64,000 bases of DNA from Legionella quinlivanii (GTDB lineage: Bacteria > Pseudomonadota > Gammaproteobacteria > Legionellales > Legionellaceae), in NCBI RefSeq assembly GCF_900461555.1, contig NZ_UGOX01000001.1, forward strand, positions 3,423,501 to 3,487,500. The letters are read 5' to 3'. The notes under the pieces are model-generated. The model did no database searches. It was not told the DNA's origin and was given only the letters and a program-made list of their open reading frames with translations. The position numbers were made by a program, and so were the translations under genes. Shown piece after piece: positions 9,811 through 18,817 of the stretch. How positions within the stretch are numbered: position 1 is the stretch's first letter; each line of letters begins with the position of its first letter.

Positions 9811-10347
9811 CTAATTTATAACCCGGTTTGATACATCAAACAATGTATAAGCCAAGGTGATTGTTTTGACGTTCTCCGGCAGCTCCGGATCCAGATGGAA
9901 TAAAAGGGGCATATCCATCGCCTCATGTCCATTCAGGGTTTGTTGAGCAAAACAAAAACATTCCGTTTTTTTAAGGTATTTAGCTGCTATTCCTGGTGTT
10001 ATACTGGGTATTGCCTGTACAGTCATTCGATGATTAGTCTGGTTTTCAGCATAGAACGCCAGCTTTGCAATTTCTCCCGGATGAATCTTGATTTTTGTAG
10101 TTTTCGGATAAAATTTCCAACGCAAGTTGCCGTTATTCGTGGCTACAAATTCCACAGTTATTGTTCTTTCCCTGGAAACTTGTAGCTCAGAAGGTTCAAC
10201 ACGGGCCGAAGGCCCGGTGATTTTTCCGTTAATTCCCAAAGTTTTACATAAGCTGTTATAGATTGGTACCAAGGCAAAACCGAATGCAAACATGGACAAA
10301 ACAACCGCTGTTAACAGTATCACCAGCCTGAAATGACTTTTAACCAA
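9811..10347 (-). CDS. ctaG: Cytochrome c oxidase assembly protein CtaG (Cox11)
   Basis: CtaG/Cox11 delivers copper to the CuB site of subunit I. The 178-residue protein has one N-terminal membrane anchor (residues ~8-29) followed by a periplasmic beta-sandwich domain. The copper-binding CFC motif is at C130 and C132, with a further conserved cysteine at C34 just after the anchor, as in the Cox11 family. It lies between ctaD and ctaE, the usual place for this factor. Confidence 0.95.
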   Translation of the reverse strand: MVKSHFRLVILLTAVVLSMFAFGFALVPIYNSLCKTLGINGKITGPSARVEPSELQVSRERTITVEFVATNNGNLRWKFYPKTTKIKIHPGEIAKLAFYAENQTNHRMTVQAIPSITPGIAAKYLKKTECFCFAQQTLNGHEAMDMPLLFHLDPELPENVKTITLAYTLFDVSNRVIN

Positions 10348-10403
10348 ATTTAATACCTCATGGTTGTCGTTCGGCTTATCAGCTGCTTCTGCAGCTGATT
10401 CGC

Positions 10404-12029
10404 TTAGCTAATAGTTGGCGGAACAGAAAAGCTGTGATAGGGCGGCGGTGAAGGCAAGGTCCACTCCAGACCATGAGCCCCCTCCCATACTTTGGCATCC
10501 ACTTTTTTACCGCCTCTGACGGTCGCGATCACATTGTATAAGAATAGCAACTGCGAGAAGCCAAAAATAAAGGCCCCAATCGTTGAAATCATATTAAAAT
10601 TGGTGAACTGCAAGGCATAGTCAGGAATTCGGCGCGGCATACCAGCCAAGCCCAGGAAATGCATGGGGAAAAAGGCAATATTCACTGAAATAGCCGAGAG
10701 CCAGAAATGCCATTTGCCCAAAGTTTCGTTGTACATGTGGCCTGTCCACTTGGGAATCCAGTAATAAGTCGCCGCCATTAATGAGAAGATGGCGCCTGGA
10801 ACCAGAACATAATGGAAGTGGCCTACCACGAAATAAGTATCCTGGTATTGATAATCCGCAGGAACCAGAGACAACATTAACCCGGTAAAGCCGCCAATCG
10901 TGAATAAAAATACGAAGGCAATGGCAAAAAGCATCGGCGTTTCAAAGGTCATGGCTCCTTTGAACATAGTACTCACCCAGTTGAACACTTTAATTCCCGT
11001 GGGAACGGAAATAAGCATCGTGGTATACATGAAAAACAGCTCAGCACCCAGAGGAACTCCGGTAGTGAACATGTGATGTACCCAAACGATGAATGACAAG
11101 AGTGCAATGCTCACCGTTGCATAAACCATAAAATGATAACCAAACAATGGCTTGCGGCTAAATGTGGGAATGATTTCCGAAATAACCCCAAAGGCAGGAA
11201 GAATCAATACATACACTTCCGGATGACCAAAGAACCAGAAAACATGCTGGAACAGAATCGGATCGCCGCCGCCAGCCGCTTCAAAAAAGCTGGTACCAAA
11301 ATGGCGGTCCGCCAGCATCATGGTGACTGCACCTGCCAGTACCGGCATAATTGCAATCAGAAGAAAAGCGGTAATCAACCAGGTCCATACGAACATAGGC
11401 ATTTTCATCAGAGTCATGCCAGGAGCACGCATGTTGAAGATGGTCGCAATGATGTTAATTGAGCCCATAATAGAGGAAAGCCCCATCATATGAATTGCGA
11501 AAATCATGAAATCCGTGCTTGGTGGAGCAAATTTCGTAGATAATGGAGCATACATTGTCCAGCCAAAGTTAGGACCTCCGCCTGCATGAAACATGGTGGA
11601 ACCCAATAATGCGAAGGCGAACGGCAATATCCAGAAACTCCAGTTGTTCAAACGGGGTAAAGCCATATCCGGCGCCCCAATCATCATCGGAATTTGCCAG
11701 TTGGCCATACCGGTAAACGCAGGCATTACCACCCCAAAAAGCATGATTAACCCATGCAGGGTAGTCATTTGGTTGAAGAAATTGGGATCAACAAAACGAT
11801 GACCAGGTTGAAAAAGTTCCGCCCGAATCACTAAAGCCATGCCGCCAGCAACAAAGAAACTAATCAATGCCAGAAACAGGTAAAGCGTTCCAATGTCTTT
11901 ATGGTTGGTAGTAAATACCCAGCGCTTGATAAACCCCATAACGCCCTTACCCTGTTCGGGGCCATGATCATGCTCATGATCATGGAGATGAGCATCATGT
12001 GTAGTCTGATGTGTTGTTATTTCACTCAT
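10404..12029 (-). CDS. ctaD: Cytochrome c oxidase subunit I
   Basis: This is the catalytic subunit that carries heme a, heme a3 and CuB and pumps protons. The 541-residue protein has about twelve helices. Visible ligands are H92 (heme a, in LHGLIM), H268 with the cross-linked Y272 (FGHPEVYVLILP), H317-H318 (CuB), and H403 and H405 (GHFHYVL) for the two hemes. E270 of HPEVY belongs to the D-channel of A-type oxidases. The extreme N-terminus is unusually histidine-rich (seven His in residues 7-22). The start overlaps the end of ctaC by 4 bp. Confidence 0.98.
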   Translation of the reverse strand: MSEITTHQTTHDAHLHDHEHDHGPEQGKGVMGFIKRWVFTTNHKDIGTLYLFLALISFFVAGGMALVIRAELFQPGHRFVDPNFFNQMTTLHGLIMLFGVVMPAFTGMANWQIPMMIGAPDMALPRLNNWSFWILPFAFALLGSTMFHAGGGPNFGWTMYAPLSTKFAPPSTDFMIFAIHMMGLSSIMGSINIIATIFNMRAPGMTLMKMPMFVWTWLITAFLLIAIMPVLAGAVTMMLADRHFGTSFFEAAGGGDPILFQHVFWFFGHPEVYVLILPAFGVISEIIPTFSRKPLFGYHFMVYATVSIALLSFIVWVHHMFTTGVPLGAELFFMYTTMLISVPTGIKVFNWVSTMFKGAMTFETPMLFAIAFVFLFTIGGFTGLMLSLVPADYQYQDTYFVVGHFHYVLVPGAIFSLMAATYYWIPKWTGHMYNETLGKWHFWLSAISVNIAFFPMHFLGLAGMPRRIPDYALQFTNFNMISTIGAFIFGFSQLLFLYNVIATVRGGKKVDAKVWEGAHGLEWTLPSPPPYHSFSVPPTIS

Positions 12030-13234
12030 TGTAAACCTCCAGCTTGAGCTTTATTGACCTTGGTCGGTTCCTGATCTTCGCCATGTCGAACCTTGTTTAC
12101 ATCAGCAGGCTGAACATCGTCATCCGTATTATTTTCCCAGGAATTACGCTCATAAGTAACCACAGCAGCGATTTCGGCATCGCTTAACTGGTCTTTATAA
12201 GCCTGCATTGCAGTACCAGGTACACCGTTCAACACTATTCCGATATGCCGTGAAATAGGTTTTCCAACCGCAACGGAACTACCCTTCAGGGGTGGGAACA
12301 TGGGTGGAATACCTTTACCGTCAGACTTGTGGCAAGCCGCACAAATTTGTTCATATTTGGTTTTTCCAAGATCCATTAATTCCTTGCGGGTCATTGGTTT
12401 TTGCTCGACAGCAGCACCTGCTCCTTCGGCATATTCATCAACAACCTTGGGTTGCTCTTGTACCCATTTGGCAAACTCTTCATCGCTGACTGCCTTAACT
12501 ACGATTGGCATGTAGGCATGGTTAATTCCACAAAGCTCCGTACATTGACCGCGATAGATACCAGGCTTTTCGACCCGTGCCCAGGCTTCATGCATAAAAC
12601 CAGGGATGGCGTCGCGCTTGATTCCCAACTCAGGAACCCACCAGGAATGAATTACGTCATTGGCTGTTACCAGGAAGCGAACTTTTTTGTGGACTGGAAT
12701 AACCAGCGGCTTGTCTACTTCCAGCAAATACCATTGTCCTTTCTTTTCCTGATTCTGGATTTGCTGGTAGGGCGTGGCAATGTTGCTGAAATAGCTGATG
12801 CCCTGATCCAGATACTGATATTGCCATTTCCACTGATAGCCGACGACTTTAATGGTGACATCCGAATCACTGGAGTCTTCCAGATCAATCAGAATTTTTG
12901 TCGCTGGAATAGCCAGGCCGACAAGAATTAGAAAGGGAATGATCGACCATAGAATTTCCAGACGGGTATTGTCATGAAACGAAGCCGGGGTATATCCCTT
13001 TGATTTACGGTGATGCACCAGCGAATAAATCATCGCTCCGAACACGACCACACCGATAATTGCACAGACCACCATCGCAATGGTATGCAGGTAGTACATG
13101 TCCTTGCTTAATGGAGTCACCCCCTTATACATATTCAGCTGCCAGGTATCCGCAGCGGCCAGGGCATTACTGCCAATTCCCAAACCTGCAGCCAGAGCAA
13201 TGATTTGTTTCACATTCAGAAACCTGTTTTGCAT
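12026..13234 (-). CDS. ctaC: Cytochrome c oxidase subunit II with fused cytochrome c domain
   Basis: Subunit II accepts electrons at the dinuclear CuA site. The 402 residues hold a probable signal peptide (about 1-27), two membrane helices (~48-72 and ~93-115), a cupredoxin domain with CuA ligands H196, C231, E233, C235, H239 and M242, and a C-terminal class I cytochrome c domain with CAACH at 298-302 and probable axial M343. The fused heme domain is of the caa3 kind and lets the oxidase take electrons through its own cytochrome. It is the first gene of the ctaCDGE cluster. Confidence 0.97.
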   Translation of the reverse strand: MQNRFLNVKQIIALAAGLGIGSNALAAADTWQLNMYKGVTPLSKDMYYLHTIAMVVCAIIGVVVFGAMIYSLVHHRKSKGYTPASFHDNTRLEILWSIIPFLILVGLAIPATKILIDLEDSSDSDVTIKVVGYQWKWQYQYLDQGISYFSNIATPYQQIQNQEKKGQWYLLEVDKPLVIPVHKKVRFLVTANDVIHSWWVPELGIKRDAIPGFMHEAWARVEKPGIYRGQCTELCGINHAYMPIVVKAVSDEEFAKWVQEQPKVVDEYAEGAGAAVEQKPMTRKELMDLGKTKYEQICAACHKSDGKGIPPMFPPLKGSSVAVGKPISRHIGIVLNGVPGTAMQAYKDQLSDAEIAAVVTYERNSWENNTDDDVQPADVNKVRHGEDQEPTKVNKAQAGGLQ

Positions 13235-13338
13235 CCCCTTTCCTCACATCAGCTAATAGCCATGACACCGGGTCATGGACGATTCATAAAATTGGATCGG
13301 TGAAGATTATAGGCTTCACCGCTGAAATTCTCTCATCT

Positions 13339-14961
13339 CTACCAGAGCGAGTAGTTACCCTCTGTTTTGGATTGACTAACCATGTACTTAATCGCCTCAA
13401 TAATCTCATCAGTAGTACATTGTTTGCAGCCGCCATTCTTCGGATGCGCATCCCCATGGAGGACTTCCGCAATTAACACATCCATATTCTTTTGAATGAT
13501 GGGTTTCCAAAGGGCTTTGTCCCCAATTTTTGGAGCGCCCTGAATACCGTCTTTATGGCATACGCTGCAGTTCTCATTGTATACATCTTTGCCGTTGGAA
13601 GGATATTTGGCACCGCCGCTGTTGGTTAAATCCTGCCATTGTGAACGGGAAAGTGATTGATTGAGGATATAATCAGTCGCTGAGATAATATCATTATCAG
13701 AGCAAGTTACGCAGGCGCCTTTCACCGGCATGCTATTGTAGCCATGAATAGCATGGCGATATAGTCCGGTTAGTCCGCTGCTTTTGAGGCGCTGATACCA
13801 GTTATTACCATCGCCATTAAGAGGCGCACCCATCTTGCCTTCCTGATGGCAAACGATACAGGAGTTTATATACACCTGTTTGCCTCGTTTCAGAGACGGC
13901 TGTGCATCAGAGGGGGCTACTCCCAACGTTTCAGCACTTTCAACCGTCTTCAGATAGGTCGCAATAGCCAGAGTATCGTCTTCGCTCAGATAACCAAGAC
14001 TATTATGGTTAACCTCAGCCATAGGACCTGCCACAGGTCCAGCCTTGTTAATCAGTTCGCCAGACTTAAAGACATCGGCCACTTCATAATGACTTGCTGA
14101 ACGCAGGCCAAGCCGGGTGATATTAGGCGCCCAATAACCATCGACAAATCCGCCGGTAAGATAATAGCGGTTTTTAGGTGCGCCAAGGACATTAAGCGGC
14201 GTATGGCACATGCTGCAATGCCCCAGACCGTCAACAATATAACGTCCGCGATTCCAGGCAGGCGATTTTTCAGGATCGTAGGGAATTTCATTTTCTTCAG
14301 GGAAGAAAAATAACAGGTTCCAGCCCCAGAGACTGAAGCGTGCACCCGGTACGTTAAAGGGGAATGGCAGTGATTTATTTTTCTGATTGACCGCCGGAAT
14401 GCTCATGAAATAGGCATAAAGGGCCCTGGCATCGTCATCGGTAATCTTTGAGAAATAGATATAGGGAAACACCGGGAAGTAATTGCGCCCTTGTGGATCG
14501 CGGCCATCCTTTAGAGCTCGAATAAAATCGGCTTCAGTCCAGTTTCCAATTCCGGTCTCTTTATCCGGCGTAATATTAGGGCTGTAAAACTTACCGAAGG
14601 GCGTATCAATTTCCAAACCACCGGCAAAAGCAGGGGTTTTGCCTTTAACATCGGTATGACAGGCGATGCAATCGCCCATTTTGGCAAGATATTCGCCACG
14701 CTTGATTAGTTCAGCCTGTATTCCTTCAGCTGCCTTGGTTTGAGGATATTCCGGATAATAGCCTTCAATAAAAATCTCAGGAATCTGCTTGTGTTGAGAT
14801 TCCTGCGGTACTGAACTGGTTTGTTGAGCAGCGGGTTTGTCAGCCTGAATGGCCACCTGTGCTGCCGCTTGCATGTCAGCGGCATTAACCCATGGGCTGT
14901 AAACTGCAGCGGTCACTATAAAGCTTATTATTTTTGCATTATTCTTCAACAAAGAGCGCAC
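13339..14961 (-). CDS. Periplasmic tetraheme cytochrome c (two-domain diheme plus two cytochrome c5-like domains)
   Basis: The protein starts at GTG (14961) behind a strong AGGAGG site and has a signal peptide of about 27 residues. Four CxxCH heme sites are present: 98-102, 249-253, 368-372 and 465-469. The first half resembles the cytochrome c subunit of membrane dehydrogenases. The second half is two cytochrome c5-like domains, each with an extra non-heme cysteine pair (C417/C420 and C512/C515). The third heme has an axial Met (M411, in MPVKGAC). The fourth domain has His506 at the matching place. It lies directly upstream of ctaC, so it probably feeds electrons to the oxidase (inference). 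Confidence 0.88.
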   Translation of the reverse strand: MRSLLKNNAKIISFIVTAAVYSPWVNAADMQAAAQVAIQADKPAAQQTSSVPQESQHKQIPEIFIEGYYPEYPQTKAAEGIQAELIKRGEYLAKMGDCIACHTDVKGKTPAFAGGLEIDTPFGKFYSPNITPDKETGIGNWTEADFIRALKDGRDPQGRNYFPVFPYIYFSKITDDDARALYAYFMSIPAVNQKNKSLPFPFNVPGARFSLWGWNLLFFFPEENEIPYDPEKSPAWNRGRYIVDGLGHCSMCHTPLNVLGAPKNRYYLTGGFVDGYWAPNITRLGLRSASHYEVADVFKSGELINKAGPVAGPMAEVNHNSLGYLSEDDTLAIATYLKTVESAETLGVAPSDAQPSLKRGKQVYINSCIVCHQEGKMGAPLNGDGNNWYQRLKSSGLTGLYRHAIHGYNSMPVKGACVTCSDNDIISATDYILNQSLSRSQWQDLTNSGGAKYPSNGKDVYNENCSVCHKDGIQGAPKIGDKALWKPIIQKNMDVLIAEVLHGDAHPKNGGCKQCTTDEIIEAIKYMVSQSKTEGNYSLW

Positions 14962-15274
14962 GCTCCCTCCTTAAATCACTTAACCGGGGTTCATTCAGGC
15001 AGGAAAATTAGTTTTGCATTTTATACTTCTCCTACTATAACTTGCAATCGTGTTTCGCAGCAAATATGCCACTAAAATGCGATATCTGAGCAAAGCCTGC
15101 CGTCCATTAAATAATGATTGATCAAGTTGATTAAATTATGTAGAAACCGGTTCGGCCAACTGAAATTTTCAGGAAAACTTCGCGAACGATGCAGCGAATA
15201 AAAATACAAAAAAACAGTTTAATAATAGTGCAAAATTAGCGATAATTAACCCTCCTTACTTTCTAACCAATATT
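14962..15274. other. Divergent intergenic region between cytochrome c and argO-like genes
   Basis: This 313-bp A/T-rich spacer has no open frame of interest. It holds a candidate minus-strand promoter (listed separately), a short palindrome CTGAAATTTTCAG near 15158-15178, and A/T-rich sequence upstream of the exporter gene without a convincing -35. Confidence 0.5.
15020..15047 (-). promoter_or_regulatory. Candidate promoter for tetraheme cytochrome c gene
   Basis: On the minus strand, -35 TTGCAA (15042-15047) and -10 TATAAA (15020-15025) are separated by 16 bp, about 60 bp upstream of the GTG start. It was chosen by eye in A/T-rich DNA, so it is tentative. Confidence 0.4.
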
Positions 15275-15874
15275 ATGCCCATTTATCTCAATGGATTATT
15301 ATTAGGCTTATCACTGATTACCGCCCTTGGCCCGCAGAATATTTTTTTAATCCGTCAGGGCGCCATGCGCCATCACGCGGTCCTGTCGGCAACCATCTGC
15401 TTCTTCTGTGACGTTATTCTGATTTGTGCCAGTATTGCCGGCTTGAATCATGCGCTTGAACTCCACCCCACTTTAAGAATATGGGTGACCTGGTTTGGCG
15501 CTCTGTTTCTGTTTTACTATGGACTGACTTCAGTAAGAAAAGCGCTTAAGACCACTCCTGCGGCCAGGCAGGAGGTTAGCCAGGTCAGCAACCGCCTGCA
15601 GATTTTACTGCTCGCATTAGGTTTCAGCCTGCTGAATCCGCATGCCATAATCGACAGTCTAGTCATTATCGGTGGCGGCAGTGCCCAATTCCCTGAGCAT
15701 AAGCTGCTATTCCTTTGCGGGGTTCTTAGCGCCAGCTTTATCTGGTTCAGCTCATTAACCTTTACAACCTTTTATTTTTCTGAAGTATTGTCACGCGCCA
15801 AAGTATGGCGGCGGATTGAATTTGGCAGCGGGATTTTAATGATCGTTATTGGTTTGAAGTTAGTCACTTCGTAG
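15275..15874 (+). CDS. LysE/ArgO family amino-acid exporter
   Basis: This 199-residue inner-membrane protein has about six hydrophobic helices. It shows the LysE/ArgO signature near the N-terminus (LITALGPQNIFLIRQG, residues ~15-30) and a second family motif near SLLNPHAIIDSLVIIGG (~127-143). The family exports basic amino acids such as arginine or lysine by proton antiport; the exact substrate cannot be read from sequence. It is monocistronic, divergent from the cytochrome gene, and followed by a palindromic repeat that could act as a terminator. Confidence 0.9.
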   Translation: MPIYLNGLLLGLSLITALGPQNIFLIRQGAMRHHAVLSATICFFCDVILICASIAGLNHALELHPTLRIWVTWFGALFLFYYGLTSVRKALKTTPAARQEVSQVSNRLQILLLALGFSLLNPHAIIDSLVIIGGGSAQFPEHKLLFLCGVLSASFIWFSSLTFTTFYFSEVLSRAKVWRRIEFGSGILMIVIGLKLVTS

Positions 15875-15899
15875 ATTTGGGCCAAGCAGACTGCAACAT

Positions 15900-15988
15900 A
15901 TAGGTTGGGCCCTTGGCCCAACATTGAGATTTCTGATGTGGTTTCAACCCCTTTGCGCGAGAAGGGCCAAACCTGCAATAATTCCTTA
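15900..15988. repeat. Dispersed palindromic repeat, family B copy 1
   Basis: A hairpin with an 8-bp stem (15904-15911 with 15915-15922) and loop CTT is followed by ACATTGAG, then GTGGTTTCAACCCC and later AACCTGCAATAATTCC. Related pieces occur at 17557-17592, 35077-35108 and, inverted, at 61251-61310. Its place after the argO-like gene suggests a terminator-like role. Confidence 0.65.
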
Positions 15989-15996
15989 ACATATAA

Positions 15997-16794
15997 TTAA
16001 CTAGGCGTAAATACCGACGTGGCATAACTGACAGCGCTATCCTTTCTTCGTTGAAGTTCCGGTTGTATCGCTTCCCAGGCGTGTTTGACAACCCCCTTCG
16101 GATTCACGCCATAAAACTGGTAGGGCAAGGTATTCACATGGCAGTCCTGTGCAAGATAGACCAAAAAGTTCTGTAGCTTTTTCTGCTGTTCATCAGACTC
16201 AGCCGTAGTGGTAAATATCGAGGTAACTGCTGAAACAGCCGCTGCTATTGCGCCTAAGCCTGTTCCACGAGGCTCCGCATTCTTCCAGGTGATAATGGTT
16301 GCTGATGGGACATAATTACCCAACGTAAAAATGAGATTTCTTACTTCATCACAATTCATCTTATTGCAATGATCACCTGTATCTTTACCCATTGCCCATT
16401 CGTAAGCCTCAATGAGGTCGGCACGAGCCTGTTTATACAGTATCTCTCTTTCTCCTATTGATTTAAACTCATAAGTGGCACCAATGCCCGCAAACAGGGA
16501 AAGAAATACAGGAATGAATAGATACGAAAAAATGTAAAGCCCAACGGTTGCCGAGAGCAAAGTAACTCCCAGGACATTGGCTGAGTGATATTCCTCGAGC
16601 CTCTTCTTAAATTTGTCAGTGAGCTCAGTTAATATTTTGCGATCTGCTTCTGAAGAAGCTGAGAACGCGTGTTCCGGCTTTATGAAGCGGCCAGGAAGCA
16701 TTTCAGAGTTGCTCGCAGCGGGCTTCCCTTTATCGGAGGTTGCCTGTGGTGCTGGCTGAGAAAAAAAAGAGCTGATATAAGAATAGCCGGACAT
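15997..16794 (-). CDS. Hypothetical membrane protein, candidate effector
   Basis: I chose the ATG at 16794 because GGAG lies 6 nt upstream; an in-frame ATG at 16806 would add four residues and overlap that site. The ~265-residue protein matches no family I know. A hydrophobic hairpin occupies about residues 73-106 (two closely spaced membrane helices), preceded by a charged helix and followed by a mainly soluble domain containing HCNKMNC near 140. A second weakly hydrophobic Ala/Ser/Thr-rich stretch lies near 180-200. This layout is seen in several Legionella secreted membrane proteins, but that is inference only. Confidence 0.65.
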   Translation of the reverse strand: MSGYSYISSFFSQPAPQATSDKGKPAASNSEMLPGRFIKPEHAFSASSEADRKILTELTDKFKKRLEEYHSANVLGVTLLSATVGLYIFSYLFIPVFLSLFAGIGATYEFKSIGEREILYKQARADLIEAYEWAMGKDTGDHCNKMNCDEVRNLIFTLGNYVPSATIITWKNAEPRGTGLGAIAAAVSAVTSIFTTTAESDEQQKKLQNFLVYLAQDCHVNTLPYQFYGVNPKGVVKHAWEAIQPELQRRKDSAVSYATSVFTPS

Positions 16795-17091
16795 ATAAAT
16801 CTCCATCCATTGAAAAACAAGTCGAGCTTCTTTTTTATTTCAAATTGCGGAAAATTACAACAGATAATCAAAAATTTGTTTATTTAAGAGAAGATTTTGA
16901 ATTAGAAAGGGCCAATCAGTGTGTCGCCAATTGACCCAGTGGAATGACACATAGCAAGTCCAACCTCGCAAACGAAATATCTCACAGCAAATGTGCTATT
17001 GTCAACATTTCTGTACAGTAATTTACACTATTCGTAGACCCGATTGCTATTGTGCAGTAGACTCGCGATTTTGACTTAAAGCAGGCATGCC

Positions 17092-17526
17092 ATGTTCTAT
17101 GGGGATAATGTTCAGGATACGCGACAAGTTTTTTTTGAGTGCTGGAGAAAATACCGTCAGCAAGAGGCATTGACTGCTCTAGAGCAGCAGGTAGTGAATG
17201 TCATCCTTGCCCATCCTGAATATCATGCCATTCTTGATGACTCTCTTGGCAATCTGGCCAAGACATACACCCCGGAAATGGGGCAAAGCAATCCCTTTCT
17301 GCATTTAGGTCTGCATCTGGCGATTCGTGATCAAATTACCACTAACCGTCCAGCTGGAATTCTAGCTATATATCAGCAGCTGATGGCCAGCCATCAGGAT
17401 GAGCTGCAGGTAGAGCACCTGATGATGGAATGCCTGGCAGAAACATTGTGGCAGGCCCAGCGCGGCATGCCCCCACAGGATATTGAAGATCATTATTTGC
17501 TTGCGCTTAAACGCCTAAAAAAGTAG
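17092..17526 (+). CDS. DUF1841 family protein
   Basis: This 144-residue soluble protein matches the DUF1841 pattern. It starts with MFYGDN..DTRQVFFECWRKY, has central HPEYH and GQSNPFLHLGLHLAIRDQ, and ends with an E(C/A)LAETLWxAQR segment. The family is widespread in beta- and gamma-proteobacteria and has no established function. The gene is flanked by a 297-bp upstream spacer and by a family B palindrome downstream, so it is probably transcribed alone. Confidence 0.88.
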   Translation: MFYGDNVQDTRQVFFECWRKYRQQEALTALEQQVVNVILAHPEYHAILDDSLGNLAKTYTPEMGQSNPFLHLGLHLAIRDQITTNRPAGILAIYQQLMASHQDELQVEHLMMECLAETLWQAQRGMPPQDIEDHYLLALKRLKK

Positions 17527-17556
17527 CTTGCTGGCCTTACATTACATGTATTATTA

Positions 17557-17592
17557 CCTGTCGGTTGGGCCTTGGCCTAACCTGCAATAATC
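17557..17592. repeat. Dispersed palindromic repeat, family B copy 2 (short)
   Basis: GGTTGGGCC-TT-GGCCTAACC forms a near-perfect palindrome followed by TGCAATAATC, the same 3' flank as the other family B copies. It lies between the convergent DUF1841 and methyltransferase genes and may terminate both. Confidence 0.55.
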
Positions 17593-17658
17593 TGAGAGAA
17601 TGTGGATACCGCAGATACATGCCGCGGTACTTAGCTGGTTAGGTTTTTCACCAGAGCC

Positions 17659-18579
17659 TCATCCATTAAACCCCGGATAGAAAAAAGTCACCTCATGTTT
17701 GTTGTAAAATAAATTAATCAGCGAGGCGCCTTCAATCTGATGTAACTCTTTAAGCGTGGCCCAGTCCGTTTCACCCTGTAATTTGATCGTGAAAATCATT
17801 TGACCCGCTTTACCAGACTCAAGCCACTTTCTGATAAGCGTCAATGCTCTGTCTGGATAACAGGCAATATCCGACAATACCCAGTCGTATGGTTTCTCCA
17901 GTTTTGAAGGCTCAAGCGCAAACGCACTCTGCTTCAGGCAGCTGACACCTGGCAGCGCAGCAATTCGCGGTTCAAGTGAGGCTTTATCTACAGCCGTCAC
18001 TTGTGTTCCCAGCGATTGCATGACATAAGTCCAGCCTCCAGGTGATGCCCCCAGGTCAAGAGCACTCTCTCCTGATTTTGGATATCGGTCTAAAAGGCTT
18101 AACGCTTCCCATAGTTTCAAATAGGCACGATTTGGAGGATTGACCTTATCTTCCAGGAAATAACAGTAACCCCCAGGCCAGGGTTTTAAACGATCCACGC
18201 TGTAGAGAAGCGTATTTTGATCGAGCAGGCAAAAACCTCCGATTGGCGGAATCTCCTCCTGTAGAGGGAAGGAGCGCAGCAAAGGAGGGAGCTTTCGCAA
18301 TTGGTCGGCAATCAAGTGAGAGCGCCGGATATGGCTTGCAGGTTGCAGGTACCAGTATTTGCCTGCCTTTTTTAATAATTTGACCGCCTCGCTGATGGAG
18401 GTGAACTGATGAATTTGCGGTTTGAACCAGGTATCGAGAGCGAAACAAGCCTTAATTGTGCGAGGTGATAGCATGACATTTTCAATGATTCTGGTTTCGC
18501 CGCCAAGCTCATTATTTAACTCTGCCAAGCGCTCCGCCTTGCCAATATATACCGCATTGACCGTATTAAAATTTTCCAT
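17659..18579 (-). CDS. FtsJ-like SAM-dependent RNA methyltransferase, RlmM-like
   Basis: The longest frame begins at a TTG (18621), but the ATG at 18579 gives a natural start, about 306 residues. The C-terminal half is an RrmJ/FtsJ domain: DLGASPGGWT binds SAM, followed by DxVLSDI-type WVLSDIACYPD and a late FTIKLQG strand supplying a candidate catalytic Lys. The N-terminal half resembles the THUMP-containing part of RlmM, which 2'-O-methylates C2498 of 23S rRNA in E. coli. The family is secure at FtsJ level. RlmM itself is likely but not certain because the protein is shorter. Confidence 0.8.
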   Translation of the reverse strand: MENFNTVNAVYIGKAERLAELNNELGGETRIIENVMLSPRTIKACFALDTWFKPQIHQFTSISEAVKLLKKAGKYWYLQPASHIRRSHLIADQLRKLPPLLRSFPLQEEIPPIGGFCLLDQNTLLYSVDRLKPWPGGYCYFLEDKVNPPNRAYLKLWEALSLLDRYPKSGESALDLGASPGGWTYVMQSLGTQVTAVDKASLEPRIAALPGVSCLKQSAFALEPSKLEKPYDWVLSDIACYPDRALTLIRKWLESGKAGQMIFTIKLQGETDWATLKELHQIEGASLINLFYNKHEVTFFYPGFNG

Positions 18580-18817
18580 AGATAAATAAAGATACAAAAA
18601 GAGATTTAGATTTTCAGTCAAAAGATTACACTAAAAAACGAACTTTTTCTTCTATCGCGCCAGATAATCTCCCCTATTGGCCTTGTGCAGCTAACCCTCC
18701 ATTGAATTAAATTCTTATTTCCAGAGCGTATTTTTAAAGTTTTGGCGGAAGCGAAAAAGCTACTCATTTATATACGGAATCGGTTAACATAGTGCATTCT
18801 TTTTTATCGAACAAACC

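Noticed and set aside
13260-13278. Hairpin CCATGAC/GTCATGG as terminator between the tetraheme gene and ctaC
   Set aside because: There is no T-tract on the transcribed side and the two genes may be cotranscribed.
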